Positions 35,127 to 43,643 of a stretch of DNA of 64,000 nt are shown piece after piece. This DNA comes from Hydrogenophaga sp. PBL-H3. Its GTDB lineage: Bacteria > Pseudomonadota > Gammaproteobacteria > Burkholderiales > Burkholderiaceae_C. Position 1 is the first letter of the stretch. Every line of letters starts with the position of its first letter. The stretch lies in contig NZ_CP044972.1 in the NCBI RefSeq assembly GCF_010104355.1, positions 2,976,001 through 3,040,000 of the forward strand, in the 5' to 3' direction. The notes below the pieces were generated by a model that saw only the letters and a list, made by a program, of their open reading frames with translations, had not been told where the DNA came from and searched no databases. The position numbers were made by a program, and so were the translations under genes.

Positions 35127-36128
35127 ATGAAACGCCTGATGCTCAAAACCCTCGTCGCAGCGCTTGCCGTGGCCGCCTTCGGTGCCGTCCACGCGCAGGA
35201 CAAGACCATCAAGTTTGCGACCCAGAACCCCAAGGGCCACCCCATCGTGATGGGCATGGAGAAGTTCGCCGAGATCGTCGCGGCCAAGTCGGGCGGCAAG
35301 ATCAAGGTCAACCTCTTCCCAGGCGGCACGCTGGGCAGCGACCAGGCCAACGTCTCGGCCATCCAGGGTGGCACGCTGGAGATGTCTTCGATGAACTCGG
35401 GCATCTTCGCGGCCCAGGTCAAGGAATTCGCGATCTACGACTTCCCGTTCATGTTCGCCAACTCGAAGGAAGCCGATGCCGTGGTCGACGGCCCGTTCGG
35501 CAAGAAGCTGCACGACAAGCTCCAGGAGAAGGGACTGATCGGTCTGGCCTATTTCGAGCTGGGCTTTCGCAACATCACCAACAGCAAGCGCCCCATCACC
35601 CGACTGGAAGACCTGGATGGTCTCAAGCTGCGCGTGATCCCCAACCCGATCAACGTGGACTGGGTCAAGGCCCTGGGCGCCAACCCCACGCCCCTGCCCT
35701 TCCCCGAGGTTTACGCCGCGCTGGAGCAAAAGGCCATTGACGGTCAGGAAAACCCGATCACCGTGATCAACGCGAACAAGTTTTACGAGGTGCAGAAGCA
35801 CGTGGTGCTGAGCAACCACCAGTACAACCCGCAGTCGGTGATCATCAGCAAGAAGTTCTGGGACACGCTGGACGCGGCCCAGAAAAAAATCATTGCCGAC
35901 GCGGCCACGGAAGCCGCGAAGTACCAGCGCGAGCAGGCACGCGGACAAGTTGCGGCCGCGCTGGACAACATGAAAAAAGGCGGCATGCAGGTGACCGAAC
36001 TCTCGGCGGCCGAGACCGACAAACTGCGCGATCGCCTGCGCCCGGTGATCGCCAAGTACTCGGTGGCCGTGGGTCAGGAGACCATGCAGAGCCTGCAGGC
36101 CGAACTGGCCAAGGTGCGCAGCAAATAA
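35127..36128 (+). CDS. dctP: TRAP transporter periplasmic binding protein, DctP type
   Basis: A 333-residue substrate-binding protein with a cleavable signal peptide (KTLVAALAVAAFGAVHAQ). DctP hallmarks are KFAEIVAAKSGGKIKVNLFP, then LDGLKLRVIPNPI with the carboxylate-binding Arg, and EVYAALEQKAIDGQENP. TTTGGAG lies upstream of the ATG at 35127. The gene order Q-M-P and the following aroQ/dehydrogenase genes point to uptake of an alicyclic acid such as shikimate or quinate. Confidence 0.92.
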   Translation: MKRLMLKTLVAALAVAAFGAVHAQDKTIKFATQNPKGHPIVMGMEKFAEIVAAKSGGKIKVNLFPGGTLGSDQANVSAIQGGTLEMSSMNSGIFAAQVKEFAIYDFPFMFANSKEADAVVDGPFGKKLHDKLQEKGLIGLAYFELGFRNITNSKRPITRLEDLDGLKLRVIPNPINVDWVKALGANPTPLPFPEVYAALEQKAIDGQENPITVINANKFYEVQKHVVLSNHQYNPQSVIISKKFWDTLDAAQKKIIADAATEAAKYQREQARGQVAAALDNMKKGGMQVTELSAAETDKLRDRLRPVIAKYSVAVGQETMQSLQAELAKVRSK

Positions 36129-36229
36129 ACATTCCGCAGCGCCGCCGCGCGGGGACGGATTCCCGCTGGCGAACGCATGCGAAGGCCAGAGCCCGATCCC
36201 TTTCAACACCCCCAACTTCTGGAGCACCG

Positions 36230-36676
36230 ATGAACGTTCTCATGCTGCACGGCATCAACCTCAACATGTTCGGCAAGCGTGACCCCAAGCAGTACGGCAC
36301 GATCACCCTCGACCAGATCAACGCGCAGGTCGATGCGCTGGGCAAGGAGCTCGGTGTGGAGGTACAGAACTTCCAGACCAACTTTGAAGGCGCCCTGTGC
36401 GAGCGCATTCACCAGGCTTACCTGGACAAGGTGGACGCGGTGCTGATCAACGCTGGCGCCTGGACGCACTACAGCTACGGCATCCGCGATGCGCTCGCGA
36501 TCCTGACCTGCCCGATCGTCGAGGTGCACATGTCCAACATCCATGCCCGCGAAGCCTTCCGCCACCACTCGGTGCTGGCCGAGATCGCGCAGGGCCAGAT
36601 CGCGGGTTTCGGTGTCGACAGCTACCTGCTGGGGTTGCGCACGGCCGTGAACCTCGTGCGCGCCAAACAGGCCTGA
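36230..36676 (+). CDS. aroQ: Type II 3-dehydroquinate dehydratase
   Basis: A 148-residue dodecameric-type dehydroquinase that interconverts 3-dehydroquinate and 3-dehydroshikimate. It shows GINLNMFGKRDPKQYG with Arg17 and the catalytic Tyr22, INAGAWTHYSYGIRDA, and the His in VEVHMSNIHAREAFR. In this operon (TRAP importer, shikimate/quinate dehydrogenase) a catabolic role (QuiB-like) is more likely than chorismate synthesis; no other aroQ or aroD is visible in the window. Good ribosome-binding site CTGGAG. Confidence 0.88.
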   Translation: MNVLMLHGINLNMFGKRDPKQYGTITLDQINAQVDALGKELGVEVQNFQTNFEGALCERIHQAYLDKVDAVLINAGAWTHYSYGIRDALAILTCPIVEVHMSNIHAREAFRHHSVLAEIAQGQIAGFGVDSYLLGLRTAVNLVRAKQA

Positions 36677-36707
36677 CGTCCCTCGTTCCCCCGAATACCC
36701 ACCCACC

Positions 36708-37541
36708 ATGATCAACGGCACCACCGAGCTCATCGCCCACATCGGCTATCCGACACACACCTTCAAGTCGCCGATGATCTACAACCCCTACTTCGAGCAT
36801 GTGGGCGTGAACGTGGTGGTGGTGCCGATGGGCTGCCAGTCGCCGGACTACCCGGCGTTCCTGAAATCGGTCTTTGCGCTCACCAACATCCGGGGTGCGC
36901 TGATCACCATGCCGCACAAGGTGGTCACGGTCGGTCTGCTCGACGAGGTCACGCCCACAGTGAAGGTGGCCGGTGCCTGCAACGCCGTCAAGCGCAGTGC
37001 CGACGGCCGCCTGGTGGGCGACATGTTCGACGGCGCGGGCTTCGTGCGCGGGGTGCAGCGCAAGGGGCTGGAGTTGCAAGGTGCGCGCGTGCTGGTGGTG
37101 GGCAGCGGCGGTGTGGGCTGTGCCATCGCCGCTTCGCTGGCAGGCGCCGGTATCGGCGCCATCGCGCTGTACGACGTCAACTCCTCGTCGGCCGATGCGC
37201 TCGCTCAGCGCCTGAAGGCCAACTACCCGCGGATCGAGGTGAGCACCGGCAGCAACGACCCGGCCGGCTTCGACCTGGTGGTCAACGCCACGCCCATGGG
37301 CATGAACGAGGGCGATGCGCTGCCCATGGATGTCTCGCGCCTGGAGGCCCGTACCTTCGTCGGCGAGGTGGTGATGAAGACCGAGATGACCGCCTTCCTG
37401 GCGGCCGCGCAGGCCCGGGGTTGCCGGGTCCAGGTGGGCTCGGACATGCTGTTCGAGCAGATCCCGGCCTACCTTGAGTTTTTCGGTCTGCCCACCACAA
37501 GCGCCGAGGTGTTGCGCTCGGTGGCGAGGCTGAGCTACTGA
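36708..37541 (+). CDS. Shikimate/quinate 5-dehydrogenase, NAD-type paralogue
   Basis: A 277-residue AroE-fold dehydrogenase. The catalytic pair Lys71 (ITMPHK) and Asp108 (MFDGAGF) is present, the substrate loop is TFKSPMIYN, and the Rossmann motif is GSGGVGC (132-138). The second strand ends in Asp156 (LYDVNSSS) rather than the NRT of AroE, which favours NAD+ over NADP+ and thus oxidation. With aroQ and the TRAP genes this suggests oxidation of shikimate or quinate to the dehydro acid. It starts 31 bases after aroQ. Confidence 0.82.
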   Translation: MINGTTELIAHIGYPTHTFKSPMIYNPYFEHVGVNVVVVPMGCQSPDYPAFLKSVFALTNIRGALITMPHKVVTVGLLDEVTPTVKVAGACNAVKRSADGRLVGDMFDGAGFVRGVQRKGLELQGARVLVVGSGGVGCAIAASLAGAGIGAIALYDVNSSSADALAQRLKANYPRIEVSTGSNDPAGFDLVVNATPMGMNEGDALPMDVSRLEARTFVGEVVMKTEMTAFLAAAQARGCRVQVGSDMLFEQIPAYLEFFGLPTTSAEVLRSVARLSY

Positions 37542-37548
37542 AGCCGGC

Positions 37549-38418
37549 GTGAGCGACCGCGCTGCAACGCAGCACCCCGCCCTGGGCATCGCACTGGTCG
37601 TTGGCGCCACGCTGTGCTTCGCCCTGCTCGACACCACATCGCAATACGTGGGCCCCGTCGTGCCGGTGGTCATGGCCGTGTGGCTGCGCTATGTCACCCA
37701 GACCGCGATGACCACGGCACTGCTGTGGCCGCAGCGCGGGCGCAGTCTGCTGCACACCCGGGCACCGGGCTGGCACCTGGGCCGCGGGGTGTTGATGGTG
37801 GGCTCCAGCGTGGTGGCCTTCATCAGCCTGCGCCATGTGCCGGTGGGCGAGTTCACCGCCATCATGATGCTGGTGCCGCTGGTGGTCACGCTGCTGGCTG
37901 CGCTGCTGCTGCGCGAACACGTGCCCGCGTTGAGCTGGGCGCTGGTGGCCGGCGGCCTGGCCGGCGCGCTGATCGTCATCCGCCCACAAGGAGCCGACTT
38001 CCGTGGCGCCATGCTGCTGCCCTTGCTGCTGGTGCTCGTCAATGCCGCCTACCAGATCCTGACCAGCCGCATGGTGCGCACCGAAGACCCCGGCACCATG
38101 CATTTCTACACCGGGCTGCTCGGCTTGGTCTGCTGCTCGCTGGTGCTGCCCTGGGCCTGGGCACCCATGGCCGACTGGCGGCTGTGGGCGCTCGCGGGCC
38201 TGCTGGGGGTGTTTGGTTCGGTTGGCCACTACATGCTGATCCAGGCCTACCACCACGCACCAGCCTCGCGCCTCACGCCCTACCTGTACGCCCAGATCGC
38301 GTTTGCCACGCTGGCGGGCTGGATGGTCTTTGGCCACGCGCCCGACGCCTGCTCGATCGCGGGCATCGCGCTCATCGCGCTGTGCGGCGGACTGGGCGTG
38401 CGGGCAAAGCGGGGCTGA
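37549..38418 (+). CDS. EamA/DMT-superfamily transporter
   Basis: A 289-residue protein with ten predicted helices and two EamA repeats (VGATLCFALLDTTSQYVG; LTPYLYAQIAFATLAGWMVF). GTG start 7 bases after the dehydrogenase stop, so probably cotranscribed as the last gene of the TRAP-shikimate operon. It may move pathway intermediates; direction and substrate are unknown. Confidence 0.82.
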   Translation: MSDRAATQHPALGIALVVGATLCFALLDTTSQYVGPVVPVVMAVWLRYVTQTAMTTALLWPQRGRSLLHTRAPGWHLGRGVLMVGSSVVAFISLRHVPVGEFTAIMMLVPLVVTLLAALLLREHVPALSWALVAGGLAGALIVIRPQGADFRGAMLLPLLLVLVNAAYQILTSRMVRTEDPGTMHFYTGLLGLVCCSLVLPWAWAPMADWRLWALAGLLGVFGSVGHYMLIQAYHHAPASRLTPYLYAQIAFATLAGWMVFGHAPDACSIAGIALIALCGGLGVRAKRG

Positions 38419-38441
38419 GCCCCGTCGCGCCCAGGCCGATC

Positions 38442-39353
38442 TCAGCCCCGCGAGGTTTTCAGGCGCATCCGGTTGGGCAAGGGCATCGAGCGGTGCATCA
38501 CATCCTCGGCCAGCCAGAGCGCCGAGCGGCGCGCGCGTTCGGCCACCACCGGCAGCGGCATCTGCTGGTAGTCGTCGTTGAAGACCTCGAAGCTGTAGTC
38601 GCCCTCGTAGCCCAGCGCATCGAGCTTGAGCACGAGTTCGACCAGTTGCTCGCTGTGCACGCCTTCACCGGGAAACACGCGAAAGGTGCGCGCGGTGGTC
38701 ATGCGTTCCTCGAAGGTGCGGGTTTCCTGCCACATGAAGTCGGCCAGCTGCACCAGGAAGATCTTGGACGGATCCAGGTAGTCGATCTCCTCCAGCGAGG
38801 TCTTGGCGGCGAAGATGTGGAACGAGTCGATGCCCAGCCCGAGGTTGGGGCAGTCGGCGCGGCAGACCACGTCCCAGGCGGTGGTGAACTCGTTGATCGT
38901 GCGACCCCACGAAAGGCCTTCATAAGCGATGCGGATGCCAAACGGAATCGCCAGCATGGCGAGCTTGCGCAGGTCGCGAGCGATGTGGTCGAGGTCCTGC
39001 GAGGCGTGCGCCGAGGTCGACGAGCAGGCCAGCAGCACCTTGCAGTCCAGCGCGGCACACATCTCGAGCATGCTCTTGGCGATGTCGACCTTGTAGTGGT
39101 GCAGGTGGCCCGAGAGGCCCTCGAAGTCGCGCAGCACCTGAAAGCCTGTGCCGCGCAGGCCGCTGTCCTTGACGGCCTGCACCGCCGCACCCAGGCCACC
39201 GGGATGCCCCACCAGGTCGTTGGCCTTGAGCATCACCTGCGAGAAGCCGGCATTCTTCATGGCAGCGAGCTTGGCCTCCAGCGGGCCAGCCAGGGTGATG
39301 GTGTCCATGCCGAAGCCGCTGATGGCTTCGATCGCAGCGCGGTTCGGGCTCAT
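38442..39353 (-). CDS. 3-dehydroshikimate dehydratase, TIM-barrel half (QuiC1 N-terminal domain homologue)
   Basis: A 303-residue xylose-isomerase-like TIM barrel. Metal-ligand positions expected for QuiC1-type 3-dehydroshikimate dehydratase are all visible: Glu145 (IAYEGLSWG), Asp176 (GIDSFH), Gln202 (VQLADF) and Glu256 (SFEVFND). The product would be protocatechuate. In pseudomonads this domain is fused to an HPPD-like domain; here the latter is a separate gene ending 4 bases upstream. Start ATG 39351-39353 with GAGG nearby. Convergent with the TRAP-aroQ operon, forming one catabolic locus. Confidence 0.82.
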   Translation of the reverse strand: MSPNRAAIEAISGFGMDTITLAGPLEAKLAAMKNAGFSQVMLKANDLVGHPGGLGAAVQAVKDSGLRGTGFQVLRDFEGLSGHLHHYKVDIAKSMLEMCAALDCKVLLACSSTSAHASQDLDHIARDLRKLAMLAIPFGIRIAYEGLSWGRTINEFTTAWDVVCRADCPNLGLGIDSFHIFAAKTSLEEIDYLDPSKIFLVQLADFMWQETRTFEERMTTARTFRVFPGEGVHSEQLVELVLKLDALGYEGDYSFEVFNDDYQQMPLPVVAERARRSALWLAEDVMHRSMPLPNRMRLKTSRG

Positions 39354-39357
39354 GGCC

Positions 39358-40272
39358 TCATTCCTTTTCACTGTGAACCAGCTCGAACACCACCGAGCCG
39401 AGGTAGGTCTTGCTGATGGCGCCACGCCGTTCGGTGTGCGCCGCCTCGGTTTCGACGAACTCCACGCCCAGAGCGCGCAGCGCCTTCACCGCGACCAGCA
39501 CATCCGGCACGCCCAGGCCGATGCGCTGCAGGCGCTCGTCAACGTCAACCACATTCACCTCGGGCTCGATCAACTGCAGCATGAAGCGCTGATTCGGGTC
39601 GAGCGCCGGCGTGCGCAGCAACGTGCCCTTGGGCATGATGCCGAAGCGCTGCTCATCGGGGATGAGCTCGGTGCCGAAGAGATCGTTGTAGAACGCAATC
39701 CAGTCGTTGCTGCGTCCCGGGCCAATGTATTGCACGATGCCGAAGAAGTGGATGCCCGCAGTGGCGGGCGGGCGCTGATCCACCGAAGGGATGGGCACGA
39801 AGTCCACGTCGTAGATCGAGAACTCTTTGTACCGGTCGACGAAGTAGATGCGGCTGCCGCCAGCGCCATGAATGGCCGGAATGTTCAGCTCCATCACCTC
39901 GGGATGCGTGGGCACCGACCAGGCACCGCGCTCCAGCACGTATTGGTAGGCGGCACGCGCATCGCGCACGCGCAGCGCCATGGCCGCAATCGCCGGCACA
40001 TCGCTGCCGTGGCTGGCGCCCATCGCATCCACAGGGTGGGCATTGACAACAATGTTGAGCCCTCCCTGGCGGTACAGCAGCACCTCGCGCGAGCGGTGCC
40101 GCGCCACTGGGCGAAAGCCCATCGTCTCCAGCACCTGGCCCAGCGACTGCGGCTTGTTGGTGGTGTACTCAATGAACTCGATGCCGTCCAGGCCCAGCGG
40201 GTTGGCGATATCGCTGAAAGAGGCTTGCAAGGGCTCGCGGCCTTCGGGGGGGGTGAGCAGGAAATCACTCAT
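39358..40272 (-). CDS. HPPD-like VOC protein (QuiC1 C-terminal domain homologue)
   Basis: A 304-residue vicinal-oxygen-chelate protein related to 4-hydroxyphenylpyruvate dioxygenase. It has two betaalphabetabetabeta modules (IEFIEYTTNKPQSLGQVLET; HFFGIVQYIGPGRSNDWIAF) with LNIVVNAH and LQLIEPEVN strands. It matches the region that is fused to the TIM barrel in QuiC1. It is about 50 residues shorter than true HPPD enzymes, and no tyrosine pathway genes adjoin. First gene of the two-gene operon; the ATG at 40270-40272 has GGAG upstream. The 190-base leader (40273-40462) shows no clear operator. Confidence 0.78.
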   Translation of the reverse strand: MSDFLLTPPEGREPLQASFSDIANPLGLDGIEFIEYTTNKPQSLGQVLETMGFRPVARHRSREVLLYRQGGLNIVVNAHPVDAMGASHGSDVPAIAAMALRVRDARAAYQYVLERGAWSVPTHPEVMELNIPAIHGAGGSRIYFVDRYKEFSIYDVDFVPIPSVDQRPPATAGIHFFGIVQYIGPGRSNDWIAFYNDLFGTELIPDEQRFGIMPKGTLLRTPALDPNQRFMLQLIEPEVNVVDVDERLQRIGLGVPDVLVAVKALRALGVEFVETEAAHTERRGAISKTYLGSVVFELVHSEKE

Positions 40273-40462
40273 CTCGACAACTCCGGAAACAGTAAACAAG
40301 GCGTCAAGACAGGGATGGTGTGGACCAATCCCGACCTTCTTCGCAACCGATGGACTGCCGCGCTCGCTGCCTGCAGAGGCGACACTGCCAACGCTGCAAT
40401 GTTCGCATGCATTTGATCGATTTCTGAAGGCTGCACGAGCCTTGCGTGATTCTTGTGCGGAC

Positions 40463-41638
40463 TCAGATTGGCATCTGGCGGTGCGCCAGCCTGCGCGCCT
40501 GCAGGGCGCAGCCGGTCGCCGCCAACGCCACCAGCGCAGACAACCAGAACACGCTGGCCAGCCCGAAGACCGAACTGAGCAAGCCGCCAGCCACACCGCT
40601 CACCACACCGGGCAACCCATAGCCCACCACGGTGTAGAGCGCCTGACCGCGCCCGCGCAAGCGACCCGGGAAATGGTGCGAGAGCATGGCGATACACACC
40701 GTGTGGTGCGCGGCGAAGGTGATGGCGTGCAGGGCCTGGGCCACCAGCAGCAGCGGCCACACCAGAGGGAAGCCGGCCGTGAGCCCCATGCGCAGGGCCA
40801 TGAGTGCGGCGGCCAGCACCAGCCAGGCCGAGAGCGAGAGCCGCGGCAACCAGCGGCCCTGGGTGAAGAACCAGCCGATCTCGATCACCACCGACAGCGC
40901 CCACAGCAGGCCGATCACCGTCTTGCTGTAGCCCAGTGAGTCCAGGTAGAGCGAGAAGAAGACGTAGATGAAGATGTGCGCCAGCACATGGAAGAACACC
41001 GCAGCGAAGAACCAGCGCACCTGCGGCTGGCGCAACACCGGCCACACGCTGGGCTGCGTCTCGTCGGTGTGCGCGGGTTCGCGAAAGTCGGGCAGCAGCC
41101 ACACGCTGAGCGTCACGGCCGCCAGCGTGGCCAGCGTCCAGGCGGGAAAGTGCACCAGGCCGAACCGCTCGAACCAGAGCCCCGCGGCCACCACCGTCAC
41201 CAGAAACCCCAGCGAGCCCCACAGGCGGATGCGGCCATAGCGCCGGGCATCAAACGCGCCGCCGTGGCTCACCAGGTGCGCCAGCGCGGCTTCGCTCATG
41301 GGCATCATGCCGCTGGTGTGGGTGAACATCAGCAGCAGCACCACGAAGAGGCCCACCCCGCCGAGGTCGAACCACAAGCCCGTGGACAGCAGCAGGGCCA
41401 CCGTGGCGCCATAGCGCAGCAGCCGCACACGCTCGCCGGTGCGGTCGCTCAGCGAACCCCACAGGTAGGGCGCGAACAGGCGCGAGGCCGACTGCACCGA
41501 GGTCAACACGCTGATGGCCAGCAAGCTGAACCCGAGCTCCTTGAGCCAGAGCGGGAGGTAGGGGTTGAAGAAGCCGATGTGCGCGAAGTAGCTCGCGCTC
41601 AGCATGGCAAACGGCAACAGCTGTTTTTTCTGGCTCAC
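40463..41638 (-). CDS. MFS transporter, 3-phenylpropionate-transporter (HcaT) type
   Basis: A 391-residue, 12-helix protein of the PPP/HcaT-like MFS group (ASYFAHIGFFNPYLPLWLKE; SLSDRTGERVRLLRYG as the loop 2-3 motif). GTG start at 41636-41638; ATG 11 codons later is an alternative. Same strand as the split dehydroshikimate dehydratase genes, 190 bases upstream of them, but probably a separate transcript. Substrate unproven. Confidence 0.8.
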   Translation of the reverse strand: MSQKKQLLPFAMLSASYFAHIGFFNPYLPLWLKELGFSLLAISVLTSVQSASRLFAPYLWGSLSDRTGERVRLLRYGATVALLLSTGLWFDLGGVGLFVVLLLMFTHTSGMMPMSEAALAHLVSHGGAFDARRYGRIRLWGSLGFLVTVVAAGLWFERFGLVHFPAWTLATLAAVTLSVWLLPDFREPAHTDETQPSVWPVLRQPQVRWFFAAVFFHVLAHIFIYVFFSLYLDSLGYSKTVIGLLWALSVVIEIGWFFTQGRWLPRLSLSAWLVLAAALMALRMGLTAGFPLVWPLLLVAQALHAITFAAHHTVCIAMLSHHFPGRLRGRGQALYTVVGYGLPGVVSGVAGGLLSSVFGLASVFWLSALVALAATGCALQARRLAHRQMPI

Positions 41639-41645
41639 AAGAGTT

Positions 41646-41770
41646 CCCGTTCGCCCTGAGCTTGCCCTTTGACAGGCTCAGGACGCTTGGAAAAACATCC
41701 GTTCGCGTTGAGCTTGTCGAAACGCTCTGGCAATGTTGGCGAGGGCTTCGACAGGCTAAGCCCGAACGGG
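41646..41770. repeat. REP-like palindromes (copies 3 and 4, tandem)
   Basis: Two adjacent imperfect palindromes built on CCGTTCG...GAGCTTG...GACAGGCT, in the gap between the MFS gene and the end of aroC. Same family as 12364-12437 and 22983-23051. Confidence 0.75.
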
Positions 41771-41777
41771 TTGTGGC

Positions 41778-42878
41778 TCACCCGCGCGCTTTGGCCGCGA
41801 TGTCGGGTGTGGGCAGTTGCACGTCACCACACTGCGCGCGGTGGCGCAGCGCGTGGTCCATCACCACCAGCGCCAGCAGCGCTTCGGCAATCGGCGTGGC
41901 GCGAATGCCCACGCAGGGGTCGTGGCGACCTTTGGTGATGATCTCGGTGGGCGCACCCGCCACGTCGATGGTCTCGCGCGGGATCAGGATCGAGCTGGTC
42001 GGCTTGATCGCGATCGACACCTCCAGGTCTTGTCCGGTGCTGATGCCGCCCAGCACGCCGCCGGCTTTGTTGGCCGCAAAGCCTTCGGGCGTGAGGCTGT
42101 CGCCGTGCGTGCTGCCCTTGTCGCTCACGCTGGCAAACCCGGCGCCGATCTCCACGCCCTTGACCGCGTTGAGGCCGAGCATGGCGTAGGCGATGTCGGC
42201 ATCGAGCCGGTCGTACAGCGGCTGGCCCAGGCCCACGGGCATGCCCTGCGCGGTGACGCGGATGCGCGCGCCACACGAGTCGCCGCTCTTGCGCAGCGCG
42301 TTCATGTAATCCTCGATCGCGGACACGTCGGCCACGGGCGCGAAGAACGGGTTGTGGGGCACGTGGTCCCAGCTCTCGAAGGGCACGACCACGTCGCCCA
42401 CCTGCGTCATGCAACCCCGGAAGGTGGTGCCATACCGCTCTTTCAACCACTTGCGCGCCACCGCACCGGCAGCCACCGTGGGCGCGGTCAGGCGGGCCGA
42501 GCTGCGCCCGCCACCGCGTGGGTCGCGGATGCCGTATTTCTGCCAGTAGGTGTAGTCGGCGTGGCCGGGGCGGAAGGTCTGGGCGATGTTGCCGTAGTCC
42601 TTGCTGCGCTGGTCGGTGTTGCGGATCAACAGGGCGATGGGTGTGCCGGTGGTCTTGCCTTCATACACGCCACTGAGGATCTCCACCGCGTCGGGCTCGT
42701 TGCGTTGGGTGACGAATTTGCTGGTGCCCGGGCGGCGTCGGTCCAGCTCGACCTGGATGTCGGCCTCGCTGAGCTCCATGCCCGGCGGACAGCCGTCGAT
42801 CACGCAGCCAATGGCCGGGCCGTGGGATTCACCAAAGTTGGTGACGCAAAACAGGGTGCCGAAGGTGTTGCCGCTCAT
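41778..42878 (-). CDS. aroC: Chorismate synthase
   Basis: A 366-residue FMN-dependent lyase converting EPSP to chorismate. Signatures are [18 protein letters not shown] (17-34), [26 protein letters not shown] and [19 protein letters not shown]. The ATG at 42876-42878 gives the standard [10 protein letters not shown] start. It is divergent from a cupin gene; the 163-base gap shows no clear site. Confidence 0.96.
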   Translation of the reverse strand: MSGNTFGTLFCVTNFGESHGPAIGCVIDGCPPGMELSEADIQVELDRRRPGTSKFVTQRNEPDAVEILSGVYEGKTTGTPIALLIRNTDQRSKDYGNIAQTFRPGHADYTYWQKYGIRDPRGGGRSSARLTAPTVAAGAVARKWLKERYGTTFRGCMTQVGDVVVPFESWDHVPHNPFFAPVADVSAIEDYMNALRKSGDSCGARIRVTAQGMPVGLGQPLYDRLDADIAYAMLGLNAVKGVEIGAGFASVSDKGSTHGDSLTPEGFAANKAGGVLGGISTGQDLEVSIAIKPTSSILIPRETIDVAGAPTEIITKGRHDPCVGIRATPIAEALLALVVMDHALRHRAQCGDVQLPTPDIAAKARG

Positions 42879-43041
42879 GCGCTGGATTATCCCCGAGGCC
42901 CGCTGGTGCATCGGTGGGCCAGTCTGGTGCGCGATTTGCTCCGAATGCCATGCCTGGGCGCCCCCGGGCCACAGGAACATTTCGTGCTTTGCGCTGCAGT
43001 GCAGCAAATCGTTGTTGCGCAGCCCCAGAAAGGAGCTTTCC

Positions 43042-43464
43042 ATGCTCGACCGCACCAGCACCCTGTTTTCGCACGTCAAAGGCGCCGACAACCCTTACGC
43101 CGCTGGCGGACTGAGGGACTTTTTCCTCTACCGCGACCTCGGCATCGCCGCAGCCACCCACGGCCAGGTGATCGCGCACCTGGTCAAGGCCAACCTGCCA
43201 CCCGAGGAAGGTACGGGCTGGCACCGGCACGAGGCGGACTTCCAGATCGTGATCATGATCAAAGGCTGGGCGAAGTTCATGTATGAAGACCAGGTGACGC
43301 TGGTCGAAGCCGGCGACTGCGTGCACCAGCGCCCAGGGATTCGCCACTACCTGTTCGACTATTCGCCGGACATGGAGTACCTGGAAATCGTGTCTCCAGC
43401 GGACTTCAAGACCATCGATGTTGAGCCGGTTTGTGAGATTCCGAAGCCAACCCCTTGGGTTTAG
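43042..43464 (+). CDS. Cupin-domain protein
   Basis: A 140-residue single-domain cupin. Metal-binding residues are visible in [12 protein letters not shown] (motif 1: His-His-Glu) and [13 protein letters not shown] (motif 2 His). A strong ribosome-binding site (AAAGGAG) precedes the ATG at 43042. Function unassigned; small cupins are often dioxygenases, isomerases or ligand sensors. Monocistronic, convergent with a GST gene across a large palindrome. Confidence 0.78.
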   Translation: MLDRTSTLFSHVKGADNPYAAGGLRDFFLYRDLGIAAATHGQVIAHLVKANLPPEEGTGWHRHEADFQIVIMIKGWAKFMYEDQVTLVEAGDCVHQRPGIRHYLFDYSPDMEYLEIVSPADFKTIDVEPVCEIPKPTPWV

Positions 43465-43482
43465 GTTTTCGCGGTCGGAGAT

Positions 43483-43494
43483 GGTTGGCCAACC
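43483..43494. repeat. Perfect 12-bp palindrome GGTTGGCCAACC
   Basis: Self-complementary dodecamer 18 bases after the cupin stop codon and 9 bases before the large palindrome at 43504-43602. Confidence 0.5.
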
Positions 43495-43503
43495 TCCCGT
43501 GGA

Positions 43504-43602
43504 GGATCGGGCGCCTGGGCGCTCTGCTCAGCGAAATCAAGGGGGAGGCGGCACCAGCCGCCGGAGGACATTCGCGGAGCAGAACGCCCGGGTGCCCGAT
43601 CC
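43504..43602. repeat. 99-base imperfect palindrome between cupin and GST genes
   Basis: Left arm 43504-43535 and right arm 43571-43602 match at 28 of 32 positions, beginning GGATCGGGC and ending GCCCGATCC. The loop contains a second perfect hairpin GGCGGC-ACCA-GCCGCC (43547-43562). It lies between two convergent genes, so it could be a bidirectional terminator, a processed RNA or a palindromic mobile repeat. Confidence 0.65.
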
Positions 43603-43643
43603 AGCGCGAGGTGGCCGCTTACAACGCCACGAACACAACCACC

